A stretch of 64,000 nucleotides of DNA from Stenogyne calaminthoides (GCA_037126765.1 JBBCBC010000001.1:22152622-22216621); one strand, 5' to 3'; positions 1-10,388 are shown, counted from the stretch's first letter. Notes: a model not told the origin generated them from the sequence alone. A program made the numbers and translations.

Positions 1-176
1 GGAAGCCGTGGTCCGGCCTGCCCGGCTCCGTCCGGGTCCGCCGTGGTCTGCTCCGGTTTGTGGTCGGGTCCGGCCTCTGTCGAGGTTAGGAGTCGGTCCC
101 GGCGGGTCCATTTAGGGTCCAGTGTGGTTCGGGTCAGGATTCGGTTTGGGTCCAGGTCAAGATGAGTCCGGGATAA
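1..176. repeat. GC-rich degenerate GGTCCGG-type repeat
   Basis: The first 176 bases are GC-rich in an otherwise AT-rich neighbourhood and are made of loosely repeated words such as GGTCCGG, GGGTCC and GGTTTGGGTCC. No open frame of useful length is present. It may be part of a larger satellite or element interior that begins upstream of the window; the family is not recognised. Confidence 0.5.
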
Positions 177-394
177 TTTCGTCATTTTATAAATATTAAT
201 TTAATTTATTAGTAGAGGCGTCAAAGATGACATTATTAAACGCATTAGTCTGCAAAGTGCAATCATTTAAAATTAAAATTATACGTTAGATCAACGATCC
301 AACGGTGATCAAATGATTTCCTGACGTTAGGAAGGGCGAAACTGTTCCTGACCGTAGAAGATCCCTACTTTCTATTATTTAAACAATACTCTTA
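177..394. other. AT-rich spacer, no gene seen
   Basis: AT-rich sequence between the GC-rich start and the 22-bp array. I see no coding frame, terminal inverted repeat or RNA gene. A GTTAGGAAGGGCGAAAC segment near 323-341 stands out from the base composition but is not recognised. Confidence 0.4.
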
Positions 395-1258
395 ATTTAA
401 CCAAGTACTACTTTTCATTTAACCAAGTACTATTTTTCTATTTAAACAAGTAATACTTTTCTATTTAAACAAGTAATACTTTTCTAGTTAAACAAGTAAT
501 ACTTTCATTTAAACAAGTACTACTTTTCATTTACCAAGTAATATTTTTCATTTAAACAAGTAATACTTTCTATTATTTAAATAAGTAATACTTTTAATTT
601 AAACAAGTAATACTTTTCTATTTAAACAAGTACTACTTTTCTATTTAAACAAGTAATACTTTGCATTTAAACAAGTATTACTTTTCATTTAAACAAGTAC
701 TACTTTTCATTTTAACAAGTACTACTTTTCATTTAAACAAGTAATATCTTTCATTTAAATAAATAATACTTTTCATTTAAACAAGTACTACTTTTCATTT
801 AAACAAGTACTACTTTCTATTTAAACAAGTAATATTTTTCTATTTAAACAAGTAATACTTTTCATTTAAACAAGTACTATTAAACAAGTACTACTTTTCT
901 ATTTAAACAACTACTACCTTTCTATTTAAACAAGTAATACTTCTCATTTAAACAAGTAATACTTTTCATTTAAACAAGTAATACCTTTCATTTATACAAA
1001 TAATACTTTCTATTATTTAAACAATACTTTTAATTTAAACAATTAATACTTTTCATTTAACCAAGTACTACTTTTCTATTTAAACAAGTACTATTTTCTA
1101 TTTAAACAAGTAATATTTTTTTATTTAAACAAGTACTACTTTTCTATTTAAACAAGTACTACTTTTCTATTTAAACTTAAGTAATATTTTTTTTCATTTA
1201 ACAAGTAATACTTTCATTTAAATAAGTATTATTTTTCTATTTAAACAAGTACTACGTT
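395..1258. repeat. Tandem array of ~22-bp AT-rich unit
   Basis: About 39 head-to-tail copies of a 22-23-bp unit whose core is AACAAGTAATACTTTTC followed by ATTTA. Two recurrent variants are interspersed (GTAATAC against GTACTAC, and TTTTCATTTA against TTTTCTATTTA), and a few copies carry small deletions. The array ends near 1258. It may be a minisatellite inside the CACTA-type element whose terminus lies at 1722, since such elements often carry internal tandem arrays, but the link is only positional. Confidence 0.9.
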
Positions 1259-1488
1259 TAGTCAATATATATTTAAATATACTATGAATTAAATTTTATA
1301 CCGTAAACTCCTCGAAATAGATCTGACTACGGTCAGGTGGAACTCTTCTCCAAGTGACTATAAATTAAATATACGGTAAGGTGCATTAACAACAATTAAA
1401 AAATCTTGGATAATCCTGAAACATAAAAAAAAAATATATACATAATTAATATTTTAAAAAAAAATTAAAACAAAATTAAAAAAAAAAA
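1259..1488. other. AT-rich spacer, no gene seen
   Basis: Sequence between the 22-bp array and the CACTA subterminal repeats. It contains long A-runs around 1425-1488 and no open frame or recognised element. Confidence 0.4.
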
Positions 1489-1722
1489 ACCGTCGCTAAT
1501 CTGTAGCTAAAACCGTCGCTAAATTCGTCGCAAAACCGTCGCTAAAGGGATTAGTCCAAAACGTCGCTAAAATCATAGCTAATAGCGACGGTTCTCTAGA
1601 CCGTCGCTAAAATTGTTGACTTTGACCATTTGACCGTAACCGTCGTAAAAACCGTCACTATTTGCGACGGTTTTTGTAACCGTCGCTAATTTTTGTCGGT
1701 AAAACGCGCGTTTTTTGTAGTG
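1489..1722. mobile_element. CACTA (En/Spm-type) transposon terminus with subterminal repeats
   Basis: The right edge reads TTTTTTGTAGTG (1711-1722), the reverse complement of CACTACAAAAAA, the conserved end of plant CACTA DNA transposons. Inward of it are about eleven subterminal copies of ACCGTCGCTAA or its reverse complement (for example near 1491, 1511, 1535, 1605, 1677), the arrangement bound by CACTA transposases. The candidate 3-bp target site outside the end is CTT. No opposite end CACTACAAAAAA was found in 1-1489, so the element begins upstream of the window or has lost its left end. No transposase frame is present. Confidence 0.8.
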
Positions 1723-1876
1723 CTTGTTTTATTGATATTATTTAAATTAATTATAATGATATTGTGAGTGTGTAAGTTTTGAGTGTTTTGTCATTTTAGG
1801 AAATGTGCAAGTTACTGTGGGACAAAAAAAATAAAATTTGTGCACGTTATTGTGGGATGGGGGGAGTATTTTAAAG
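1723..1876. mobile_element. Possible Stowaway-like MITE end fragment
   Basis: A sequence ending GTGGGATGGGGGGAGTA near 1852-1868 resembles the TGGGACGGAGGGAGTA end of plant Stowaway (Tc1/mariner) MITEs, with TA as target. A related word (ACTGTGGGACAAAA) lies just upstream. The opposite end is absent; the CACTA end at 1722 may have cut into it. This is a family-pattern judgement only. Confidence 0.35.
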
Positions 1877-2310
1877 ATCTAGCGTATGCTAATTTTTTAT
1901 TTTTTTTAAAGTCAATACAAAACTTTGTAATATTTTGAAAGCGATGTACGGTGGAAATTTCTAATTTATTCTTTTTTTTTAGGATTTTAACAGCAATTAT
2001 AGAAAACTTGATAGAAACGAAATTAATAAACACAATTTTTTTGACCAAATTCGTCACGAATGACTAAGCTTAGAGCACTACTAATCCAGAAGATTAATTT
2101 ACTAGTATTTTTGGTAATGATCGTACAAGATAATGCAAGATACAATGGGGTTAGTCAGAGAGTTATTTATACTAAAACTAGTACCACTAATGAAACAAAA
2201 CTTAGCCACAAAATAAAAATCTATACTTGATTCTCAAGCTATATTCTTTTGGAAGGAAAAAACAAACTCTCCTATTTAATGCAGTGAATCAGACTTAAAA
2301 ATATCCAACA
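1877..2310 (-). mobile_element. Old Ty1/copia LTR, copy X (minus strand)
   Basis: On the minus strand the LTR starts TGTTGGATAT at 2310, preceded by a purine-rich PPT-like tract (reverse complement of 2311-2320), so this looks like the 3' LTR of a minus-strand copia element. The same sequence, about 534 bp, recurs as copy Y at 7085-7427 plus 57985-58175: shared blocks include TTTGTAATATTTTGAAAGC, GATGTACGGTGGAAATTTC and AGATAATGCAAGATACAATG. X is shorter than Y because it lacks about 100 bp near its left side. The left boundary is approximate. Confidence 0.65.
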
Positions 2311-2568
2311 ATCTCCTACCTGAAATGAAGTCCGACTTAAAAATGATCATATTGTTCTCATTCGGCTGAAAAATGGAAGGATATCATGTTTATAGTAATA
2401 ATATGTTGATTTTGATTTGATCAGATTGTGTTATTGCTCATACTTAATTTTTATAATTGACAGAGTCTGAGTGTTGCAACTCAAATCAATTGTTTTTATT
2501 GAAAATAAAATGCAATTGTTTTAGGTAAAAATAGTTAATATAAACTTAAATGAGTTCCCCATTTGATC
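2311..2568. other. Decayed interior next to LTR X, no gene seen
   Basis: After the PPT-like tract the sequence is AT-rich with no coding homology that I can read. It is probably degraded interior of the element that supplied LTR X, or unrelated intergenic DNA. Confidence 0.35.
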
Positions 2569-2571
2569 TTG

Positions 2572-2990
2572 CATTATAAGAAAATAGTGCGATGCCTATG
2601 AATTTTTTTAATATTTTTATAATATGTTTACGAAATATTCAACGAAAATAATTTCGTCTATAAATAGTAAGATTTGTCTACGACTTCCATACAAAATTTT
2701 CTAAATATATAGGCAATTTTAAACTATAAATATAATTGTGTACGGAAATGTAAAGTGCCTAGAATAGGTAAGTTCGCCTACAAAAAGTTACAAATGTGTA
2801 GGTAGATTGCTTGTAGGTAATTTGTTTGCCTAGAAAATTATTTGTGTAGGTAAATTTTTCAAAGGTTATTCTAAAATTTGGTAGGCAAATTGTACGTAAT
2901 CTTCACTTTTTAAGGACCAAATTATATTTGTAGGAAAATTTCATAGCCATTTGAAAATTTTCGTAGGCAATTCTTTATTTTCTTGTAGTG
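2572..2990. mobile_element. Complete non-autonomous CACTA MITE with 3-bp TSD
   Basis: The left end reads CATTATAAGAAAATA (2572-2586) and the right end, reverse-complemented, reads CACTACAAGAAAATA (2990-2976). They are imperfect inverted repeats with two mismatches over 15 bp, and similarity extends inward (TGCCTATGAA against TGCCTACGAA). The flanks carry the 3-bp direct repeat TTG (2569-2571 and 2991-2993), the duplication length of CACTA transposition. Between the ends, words such as GTAGGCAAATT and GCCTACAAAA repeat in both orientations. At 419 bp it has no coding capacity and would have needed a transposase in trans. Confidence 0.85.
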
Positions 2991-2993
2991 TTG

Positions 2994-3449
2994 AAAGACT
3001 TTTGAAAATGCATAATCTAACTTGTGTTATATAAATAAAGAGTAGGTCTCCGATTAAACTTGTTTATAACATGAAATTTATATCACTACACTTACAAATT
3101 AATATCACTACATTTATCAATTGATATCATCATACTTATAAATTGAGATCATAGCATTAGATATTATTGATACTAATTTATAAAAATAGTGATATCAATT
3201 TATAAATATAATAGATCAATAATATGAATTTTATATTATAAATAACTTTCACATGAGCATTTCATCATAGATAAATAATAAACTCTTGAAAAAGTGTAGA
3301 CTTGAGTTGTCTATTAAAAGGTTTGAACGGAGTTTAAGTAGCATGGAAAATTGCGGAATGGCCCTTTTCTTGTACTTTTGGCCAATTGTGCAGTGGGCCT
3401 TGATGCCTCACCTATATGACCCTAGGTCATTCGGATGCTAATAACACAA
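2994..3449. other. AT-rich spacer with short 22-bp repeats
   Basis: No gene is seen. Positions 3086-3151 hold three imperfect 22-bp repeats of the form ACTTAYAAATTGATATCACTA, and related sequence in inverse orientation lies at about 3165-3215, so the stretch could fold into an imperfect AT-rich hairpin. It may be a decayed MITE. Confidence 0.35.
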
Positions 3450-3572
3450 AGATTTAACAGATTTTTTTTTTTTTTTTTTTTGTGAGGAAGAGACGAGAAA
3501 CTCTTCCAACCCGTGCCGTTGGCCCCTCAGCCGGGTGGGTTGTAAATCGAAGGATGTGCCCAAGTGGCAAAC

Positions 3573-6500
3573 TGTAACACCCCGTTTTCAAAATTTTCCA
3601 TTTTATATTTAAAAGTAATTTGATTATTTATTTAAATATTAAAGTTGTAAATTATGTCAAGTTCGTGCAAGCTTAAAATTTATGAATTTTAAGAGCTAAT
3701 GTTTTCAATGGATTTTTAAAGAGTTTTTGTAGGATAGCGTACGGAGGAGACCGGGCTTGATCGCGACTCACTCGACACAAGTAATTAATGTAAAGAGATA
3801 AATTATTTTATTTGAACTAATTGTGACAAAATTGAATAATAATGATAATACATGTAGTAATAATAAAATTTATAATATATAATTATAAAATATCACATGT
3901 CAAGAAATATTTTGCACAGATTATTTAGTCACATAAATTCCTATAATCATGGAATTTAATTATTGTTTCCATATCTTGATTATTGGTGTATCTTTATATA
4001 TTTGCGGGTAAATCTTCTCCATAAAATATTTATAAATTAAATTAAGAATATAATAAAGAATAAAAAAAAAACTCACGCATAAAAAAGAAAGAGAGAAAAA
4101 CTCACGCCTAAAAAAAAAAGTGAGAAAAGAACGCTTAAAAAAAAAGAGAAGAAAACTCACACATAAGAAAAATTAGAAAACTCACGCCCAATAGACGTTT
4201 TATGTTCATTCATCTTCTCTTCTCTGCTCTCTCTCCATCTCTCTCTCTCTCTAAAATTCCTATTAAACAGCTATCAATTTCTGCAATTTTCATAAAATTT
4301 TGAAGATTCAAGAGACTTTCAAGGATAGAGAAGAACAAGCATTCTCTTTCAACCATTTTCTCCAAACTAGGTTTCAAAGGAAATCTGACCAATTTTTTTA
4401 ACAAGGTATTTTGGTTTTTCCCCAATTTATTTCCTATGATTTTTGGTAAGATGGTGTTTAATAATTTGAGATTAAGCCTAGAAACGTTATTTTTGACATA
4501 GGGTTGAGACTTTTGAATGGATTTTATTATTTAGCTTATGGATTTTTCAAACATGTGACTATTTGGTGTTAATTAATGGGTTGCATGTTGATTTCGAGAA
4601 TTGTTCTGACCTTTCCTGAACGAATTTGACAAAACCCTTTTATCACATTGATGTTCTGGAAGTTTAGGGTATGTGGTAAAATTTTCAGAATTTTTGGAGT
4701 TGTTTTCAATTTTATACGAATTTTCTATTGAACTGCTGTACAGCAGAAAAACGGCTCTGTTTTTGGCGACGATTGTAGAATTTACTGGATGCAGATAACT
4801 TCGTATTTGAAATTTATTTTCGACTATGTTGTTATATTGCACCTTAGTTTTCATATGAATTTTATTTGGGTAAATTTGGAGTTATATTATATTTTTAATG
4901 AATTTTCTACCAAACAGTACCTTCATAGTGAAAATGAGCAGTTTTAAGGCTCTAGAACATTATACCATTAAATAGGAAATTCAAAGATTTAAATTGTGCT
5001 CATTTTGATGGTGTTACTACTGACTCTTAAAGTCACGAAGGATTTTGTCTTACATTTTTATGAGAAATACACAATCTCTACTAATTTCTTATAAAATGAC
5101 TTGATGTATGCCCTATTCGTACACTGCTTTTCAGTCCATTTGTGAAAATCACAGGAAAATATCTACATGTTATTTTGAATTGATTTTTTTATGATATGAA
5201 GCTATATGTGTCATTAACCTACTGTATAAAATTCATAATATTCTGATGTGTTTGTATTTGTCTATAAATTATCTACTACAAGCTGTCTTTTAAGGAAGTT
5301 TAACATATAGAAGTGAGTTGGTAGATTGTTTTATTTAATCACCTAGTTAACTAAGAATATGAGAACTCCAAAATGAGCAAATTGAACTTGTTATGAGCAT
5401 TTTAAAATACTATTATGATTCATTTTGGATGTGTTGGATACTTACATAAATGTTATGACTCGACATGTCTTTCCATGTGAATTTGCCTAATTTTCTTAAC
5501 TAGAATTTCATTGAATAAAGGTGGGAATAAAGTATATATGTGTTTAATTAGATTACAAGAGATAGTGAAAATAATATGTGTGCATTGAAACTTTTAAAGA
5601 TTTAAAAAACTGAAAGTTAGATGAATGTGTCCAGTGCAGTGCGAGACAGTCGAACTCTGAAGGAGCTATCCCACCACATCCAAACGTCAAGAAAGTGGGT
5701 AACACTTAATTACTTTTGTATTAGTTAGTTTAATTTGTGTGTAAGATGCAAATAGGCAAATCTTCAGATTTTGTTCGATTTTGCTCTGTGTGGATTACGC
5801 TGTGTGGATTATGCTGTGTGGAATTAAGTTGTGTGGAATTACGCTGTGTGGAATAGCCGGGTCGACGGGCCTTGGCATGTATTCATTTCTTCACATCAAA
5901 TGACTTTCTTTAATGCATTAGTATATTAAATGTTATCCCACTGGGCTTCCTCTCCTGGGGAAGACTCATGATGCTACTTTAACTTTTCAGGTCCTGTTGA
6001 CGACGAGACGGACGTGTGACTGACTGGGGAGACTCCGTTAAATCTACTTAGTGTGTTTTACCACTTATGTAAGAAGTGGATTAAGTATTAGTTTGTCTTA
6101 AATTATGGTTTTGAATTATGTATGAATTTTTAGGATAAGTGGTTGAATCTTTTGCAAACTACTAGTTGGTCTTTTGAAAGGTTAAAATGTTGTTTGAAAT
6201 GTTTGGTTTCATAATTGTGCAAACATTGTTAGGTCAAGTAATCAAAGTTTTTTTTTGAAAGTGCTAGGATAATGTGCCGATCTTTTTAATATTAAAATTG
6301 CACGTATGACGGGTCTGCTTTAAATGAACTCTTATTATATTAAGTTAATTATAACATTCTTATGTTCATATTAACCTAATTTTGGAAATATCATATATTA
6401 AGTGTTTGGCTTAGAAATGTGGGTAAGACACGAGTTAGATACAAATAAAGTTAGACACTTTAATACAACAAAATATACATATATGTATATATATATATAA

Positions 6501-6627
6501 AAAAAATCACTCTTGTTTTTATAAACGTGGTCTTCCGCTTTACTCACTTTAAGTATAAAGTTAAAATTATTCCAACCTCTAATGAATTTTTCCCTAAGTG
6601 AGTGGCGTCGATTTTCGGGGCACTACA
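3573..6627. mobile_element. Solo LTR, probably Ty3/gypsy, 3,055 bp, with TSD
   Basis: It starts TGTAACACCCCG and ends GGGGCACTACA, giving TG...CA termini of the TGTAACACCCC type common in plant Ty3/gypsy LTRs. The 5-bp duplication CAAAC occurs at 3568-3572 and 6628-6632. No PBS, gag, pol or PPT is found between the ends, so this is one LTR left by LTR-LTR recombination. Inside are a CT-rich microsatellite (about 4213-4250) and a 15-16-bp tandem repeat (5782-5856). Short minus-strand open frames in it are low-complexity and not convincing genes. LTR orientation was not resolved. Confidence 0.85.
5782..5856. repeat. Five copies of a 15-16-bp repeat (GCTGTGTGGATTA)
   Basis: Five consecutive units of the form GCTGTGTGGATTAC or GCTGTGTGGAATTA lie inside the gypsy-type solo LTR. 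They form a short minisatellite with no coding frame. Confidence 0.8.
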
Positions 6628-6801
6628 CAAACACTTGTGGGAGAGAGTCAAAATAATTCAATCCCCAGAAAAAACCCCCATAATATTTTAATGGAGAATT
6701 TGTCCCACAGGGGGTTCGAACCTGCGTTGCAGGAGGATTTCTCCCCACATCACCACAAACTTTACCAACTTGGCTATGCCCTTGGGGGCAGATATAAAAG
6801 A

Positions 6802-7084
6802 TTTTGTTATATGTTAGAGTGTTGGGCAGTAATTCAATAGATTTTGTCTATGTTGGGTGACCAGCACCTCATATGTGAGGGGCATACATATTTTCTTACA
6901 TTTATATTTTTTTATTTTAATCTAATCAATAGATATTTGACATATATGTATTTGACACTACACTTTATATTTTTTTTTATTTTAATCTAATCATTAGATA
7001 CTTGACATATAGGTATTTGGTACTACGCTAAATACAAAAACTGATTTAACATATACACAATATAATTTATTATTTTAAAAATTA
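6802..7084. other. AT-rich spacer, no gene seen
   Basis: Sequence between the SINE target site and copia LTR Y. A ~45-bp segment (TTTTATTTTAATCTAATCA, then AGATA...TTGACATATA) is repeated near 6905-6950 and 6970-7020. No coding frame is supported. Confidence 0.35.
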
Positions 7085-7427
7085 GGCATATGCTAATTTT
7101 TTATTAAAAAAAAATTATATTATATGTTTGTAGCAATTTTTTATTATAAGGATTAATTGTAAAAAAATCATGATATTTTATGTTTTCTAATTATATCATG
7201 GTTTTTTATCTTTGCAATTCAATACACGACTTTGTAATATTTTGAAAGCAATGTACGGTGGAAATTTCAAATTTGATCTTTTTTTATGATTTTAATTGCA
7301 ATTAAAGAGAACTTGATAGAAACGAAATTAAAGAACACAAATTTGTTGACCCAATTCGTCAGGAATGATTACGTCTGGAGCACTACCAAACTAGAAGATT
7401 TATTAATATTTTCGGTGATGATCATAC
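7085..7427 (-). mobile_element. Old Ty1/copia LTR, copy Y, left part
   Basis: Homologous to LTR X at 1877-2310. It breaks at 7427, exactly where E1 begins, and resumes at 57985. The 5 bp CATAC (7423-7427) are the left target duplication of E1. The left boundary near 7085 is where similarity to X starts (TATGCTAATTTTTTATT). Confidence 0.65.
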
Positions 7428-8496
7428 TGTTAGTGTTAGTGTCCTAGAGACAATCTATTGCAAGGACATAATACTCGATGATATTCAGTTTGATTTAATA
7501 TTATAGTTCACTTAATATTAATGTATGTCAATACACTTGTTTGAATATTATGTTTGATTGTTTGCATTTATTCATGCAAGTGTTCCCATGAGTCATTGTT
7601 GTCATTGAGGTTGTGAGAACTCAAATGACTTAAGCATGATTCTCAAATAGCCCCGATCAAGGGTCATCAAGAATGAGATATTGTTGATACAATGGAGATT
7701 GGTGTGCGATCTGCATCATACTCTTTGAGAGTGTAGTAAGATCTCACTTACTACGAGATACTAGGTATCTCATGATGGATGCACAGATACCTTAGAGGGT
7801 ATTGGTATACCCATCCGAGAAACCGTTTGATGTATTTCCACTATATGTGTCTACGGGTGTTTCGGTTAGTGGGAGCGATGTGATACTCCTTTGACTTGAG
7901 GTCAATACGCACGACATGTGTGGGATGATGAACTTTGACCATGACCGACGCTTGCACCCTAACCATAGGTAGATATGGCTTGGATTGGGTTCATCACGAA
8001 GTACATGTGCTTGGTAGTTGAGCCAAGAATAGGATTCATTCCTCAAAGTGGATTTAGAGAGAATACTCATCTTCTCATCATAATTGGATTAAAGTCATCG
8101 GCTGATGCACGTCAACTTAGACTTTGTGGCTAAGTGTGACATACATGATCAATTAGTGATTTGAGATAAATTGATTAAGTTATTTGAATAGACACTTCAT
8201 CATGTTCAAGGCTTAATCGAGTATTCGTGAATGAAAGGAGGAAATCGTAATAGCCCATGTTTCAATTACAGGTAGTTGCACGTTTCTCGTAACGTACCTC
8301 ATATATTGAGAATGTCTTATTTATTATCTAGGGTTCAATTAAGACTGTTAGTTTGATTAATCGCTCGATATATGAGGGCCTATGGGTCACACAACAAGTA
8401 ATTCCCTTTTACGAATTATAGTTGGTTGATTAAATGTTAAATTGGATTTAATATTTAATTTATGGAGAATTGATTAATAATAGATTAATTTAGAAT
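7428..8496 (+). mobile_element. E1 LTR A, left part
   Basis: Begins TGTTAGTGTTAGTGTCCTAG, the same start as LTR B (26322) and LTR C (56375). It is interrupted after 8496 by SIRE-A; AGAAT at 8492-8496 is duplicated at 22640-22644. A 92-codon minus-strand open frame (7792-8070) recurs in all three LTRs but looks like a shadow of LTR sequence conservation. Confidence 0.9.
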
Positions 8497-8673
8497 TGTT
8501 GGGAGATGAATTTAATAAAGAGTTTTGATTAGATCCCAAAACCCCTGAGTATGACATGTATCAGGACATCTTGATAGTATAGGATCAAGATCAGGTTTCA
8601 ATAGATACTAGGACTCAGGATTATCTGCACCATGTATAGTCAGCAGATATAGATCAGGAAATTTTAATGTATT

Positions 8674-8768
8674 GAAGACTCAGAAGAATCCTGAAGACTC
8701 AAAAGAATCCTGAAGACTCAGAAAACTCTGAAGACTCAGAAGAATCCTGAAGACTCAGAAGAATCCTA
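8674..8768. repeat. 19-bp tandem repeat in SIRE-A 5' LTR (U3)
   Basis: About five units of GAAGACTCAGAAGAATCCT and shortened variants. The matching 3' LTR block (about 21036-21142) has a different unit arrangement, and SIRE-C has a related block at 40721-40798, so copy number is changing within the family. Its place upstream of the TATA box makes it a possible enhancer. Confidence 0.75.
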
Positions 8769-9195
8769 AAAACCCTTGTACTGATCAAAAGGATCCTGAA
8801 CAAGCTATTTTTATGAAATAGTGTTATGTTCATTCCTAGTACAAACAAACAGAATGTTAGACATTTGTGGACATTAAGGAACATATCAGATCAGAGAAGT
8901 CAACTTAAAAGAGCCGTTTTGTTTGTCTCTGTTCAAAAGAAGATTTCAACCAATAAGGAGGCAACAACAATGTACTCTACTGACACTGAAAGCGACATCT
9001 CACTGAGAAATGTCAGGTCTGATATCTTCCAGTTCAAAAAATTGGTGATTGGCTACTTGGCTGTATATTTCCTAAAATATGCAAAGGTGTGTTCAAACCC
9101 TAAAAATAGCCGTTCATCAGTAACCAGAAGTGGAAACTCTTGAAGCTATCTCTTCCAACTGATAGTTTTTCAATGAGTGACCATTGGAGAAGTTG

Positions 9196-9206
9196 CCTAT
9201 AAATAC
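9196..9206 (+). promoter_or_regulatory. TATA box of SIRE-A 5' LTR
   Basis: CCTATAAATACC in a GC-poor context, conserved at the same place in the 3' LTR (about 21570-21580) and in both SIRE-C LTRs (41326-41336, 53951-53961). It is the likely U3 promoter for the genomic transcript. Confidence 0.7.
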
Positions 9207-10212
9207 CAGTGACCTTCTACATTGAGAGGTTACGGGAAATTACAGCAACTCAAGAGCTCATTCGTATTCTTGCAAAGTGAAGCACTCAAAAACCTTAGAA
9301 TTTCCCAAGTGTTTCACATTGGAGAGAGCTCATTACACTAAGCCTAGATTTGATAGATATATCCAAAGCTTAGTAGAGATATCCTAACCTTTGCACTTGT
9401 TCTTATTATAAAGGATATCTCACCCTAGTTGGAAACCCACCCAAACCCAAACCCTTTGATAAGGTAGTTTGTGTGTGTGATTTGTTGGTGAGTTGGAGTT
9501 GTACAGAGTGAGTAAGCTACAGGTTAGTCAGCCAGAAAACTCTAGAGGAGAAGTTAGTAAGCTACTTGTGGTAGTCTGAAAACTTGTGTGTGTTTGAGTT
9601 AGTAAGCTGCAGTGAGTCAGCCAGAAAACTAAAAGTAGAAAAGTTAGTAAGCTGCAGTGAGTCAGCCTGAAAGCTTTAGGAGGTGTGTTAAGGAATTTCT
9701 CTGAAGATTAAAGAGAGTGGATGTAGGAGCTTGAGTCTCTGAACCACTATAATTGCTGTGTTGTTTGCTTTCTGTACTACATTATATATGTTGCATGATT
9801 TTCACTGAAAGCATATTTTACTGATATTCAGTTGGAATCAATCCACTGAACTTGCATCAAATTGATCACAACCTTAACCATTGTTTTATTAAAGGAAGAA
9901 GATTTTCAGCTAAGCTCAAACGAGTATAAACTTAGGGCCAACCGTTCCGCACTCTTGAGTAGCTAGAACAGATAGTTACCAAACTGAACCAACTCTACTG
10001 AGTCTTCAGTAAGATAATTATCTGATCCAAGCTTCTCAGGATCTCTGATAAATCTCAGGATCAGTTGGGCTAATCTGAAGCTACTGAAAGCTGCTCAGGA
10101 TCATTGTCTCAGTAGACTTTGACTCATGGCTATTTGTGCTTCCCATGGCAAAATTATCAGTACAACCTGACCCTTCTGATCACAGTGTAAGAAAGGTTTT
10201 AAAAATCACTGT

Positions 10213-10240
10213 ACACGTGTATTCCCCCCCATACACGTGT
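10213..10240. promoter_or_regulatory. U5 hairpin with C-run loop, two G-boxes
   Basis: A perfect 10-bp inverted repeat ACACGTGTAT / ATACACGTGT encloses a loop of one T and seven C's, 25 bp before the LTR end. Each arm contains CACGTG, the plant G-box. It is conserved in the other LTRs of the family (22586-22613, 42351-42378, 54973-55002), with nine C's in the last copy. It could act as a DNA-level regulatory site or as an RNA stem-loop beside the PBS. Confidence 0.7.
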
Positions 10241-10267
10241 GAGACTCGTTTTCACCGGACCAACAAG

Positions 10268-10279
10268 TGGTATCAGAGC
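10268..10279 (+). other. SIRE-A primer binding site (initiator tRNA-Met)
   Basis: TGGTATCAGAGC, complementary to the 3' end of plant initiator tRNA-Met, lies two bases after the 5' LTR end, the usual Ty1/copia primer site. It is where minus-strand DNA synthesis would start. Confidence 0.9.
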
Positions 10280-10388
10280 AGTGGTTCATTTTGACCATTT
10301 GCTTTGGTAGCCATAGTCTATTTGCTGAAAGACTTTGGTGGTCTACTGAATAGATCTTATTGCTGATATCTTACAAGGCTCATTCATC

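Larger units (their letters stand above)
3462..6789 (-). mobile_element. tRNA-derived SINE (minus strand), split by a solo LTR
   Basis: Two blocks, 3462-3572 and 6633-6789, form one ~268-bp SINE interrupted by the LTR at 3573-6627. On the minus strand there is a Pol III A box TAGCCAAGTTGG (6776-6765), a B box GGTTCGAACCC (6722-6712) about 42 bp downstream, and a poly-A tail seen as 20 T's on the plus strand at 3462-3481. A 12-bp imperfect target duplication brackets it: AGATTTAACAGA (3450-3461) and AGATATAAAAGA (6790-6801), 10 of 12 matching. A short hairpin GGAAGAG/CTCTTCC lies near the tail. The specific SINE family is not identified. Confidence 0.8.
8497..10265 (+). mobile_element. SIRE-A 5' LTR
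   Basis: Starts TGTTGGGAGATGAATTTAAT and ends TTCACCGGACCAACA, with a TATA box at about 9196-9206, a tandem repeat of GAAGACTCAGAAGAATCCT at 8674-8768, and a U5 hairpin at 10213-10240. It pairs with the 3' LTR at 20859-22639. Confidence 0.92.

Noticed and set aside
395..1258. A CRISPR-like array because of regular 22-bp units.
   Set aside because: Units are directly adjacent without unique spacers, in a plant genome: a minisatellite.
3960..4854. Short minus-strand frames (66-93 codons) in the solo LTR.
   Set aside because: Low-complexity Phe/Leu- or Arg/Glu-rich translations of AT- and CT-rich DNA, without a domain.
6722..6765. A tRNA gene on the minus strand (A and B boxes present).
   Set aside because: The boxes belong to a SINE with poly-A tail and target duplication. 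No cloverleaf with acceptor stem could be made from the flanks.
6598..6840. 80-codon plus-strand frame.
   Set aside because: It crosses the end of the solo LTR, its target duplication and the minus-strand SINE, so it cannot be a gene.
7792..8070. 92-codon minus-strand open frame repeated in all three E1 LTRs (also 26686-26964 and 56739-57017).
   Set aside because: Its conservation follows from LTR identity. It has no recognised domain, and changes between copies do not look constrained. It is treated as a shadow frame.
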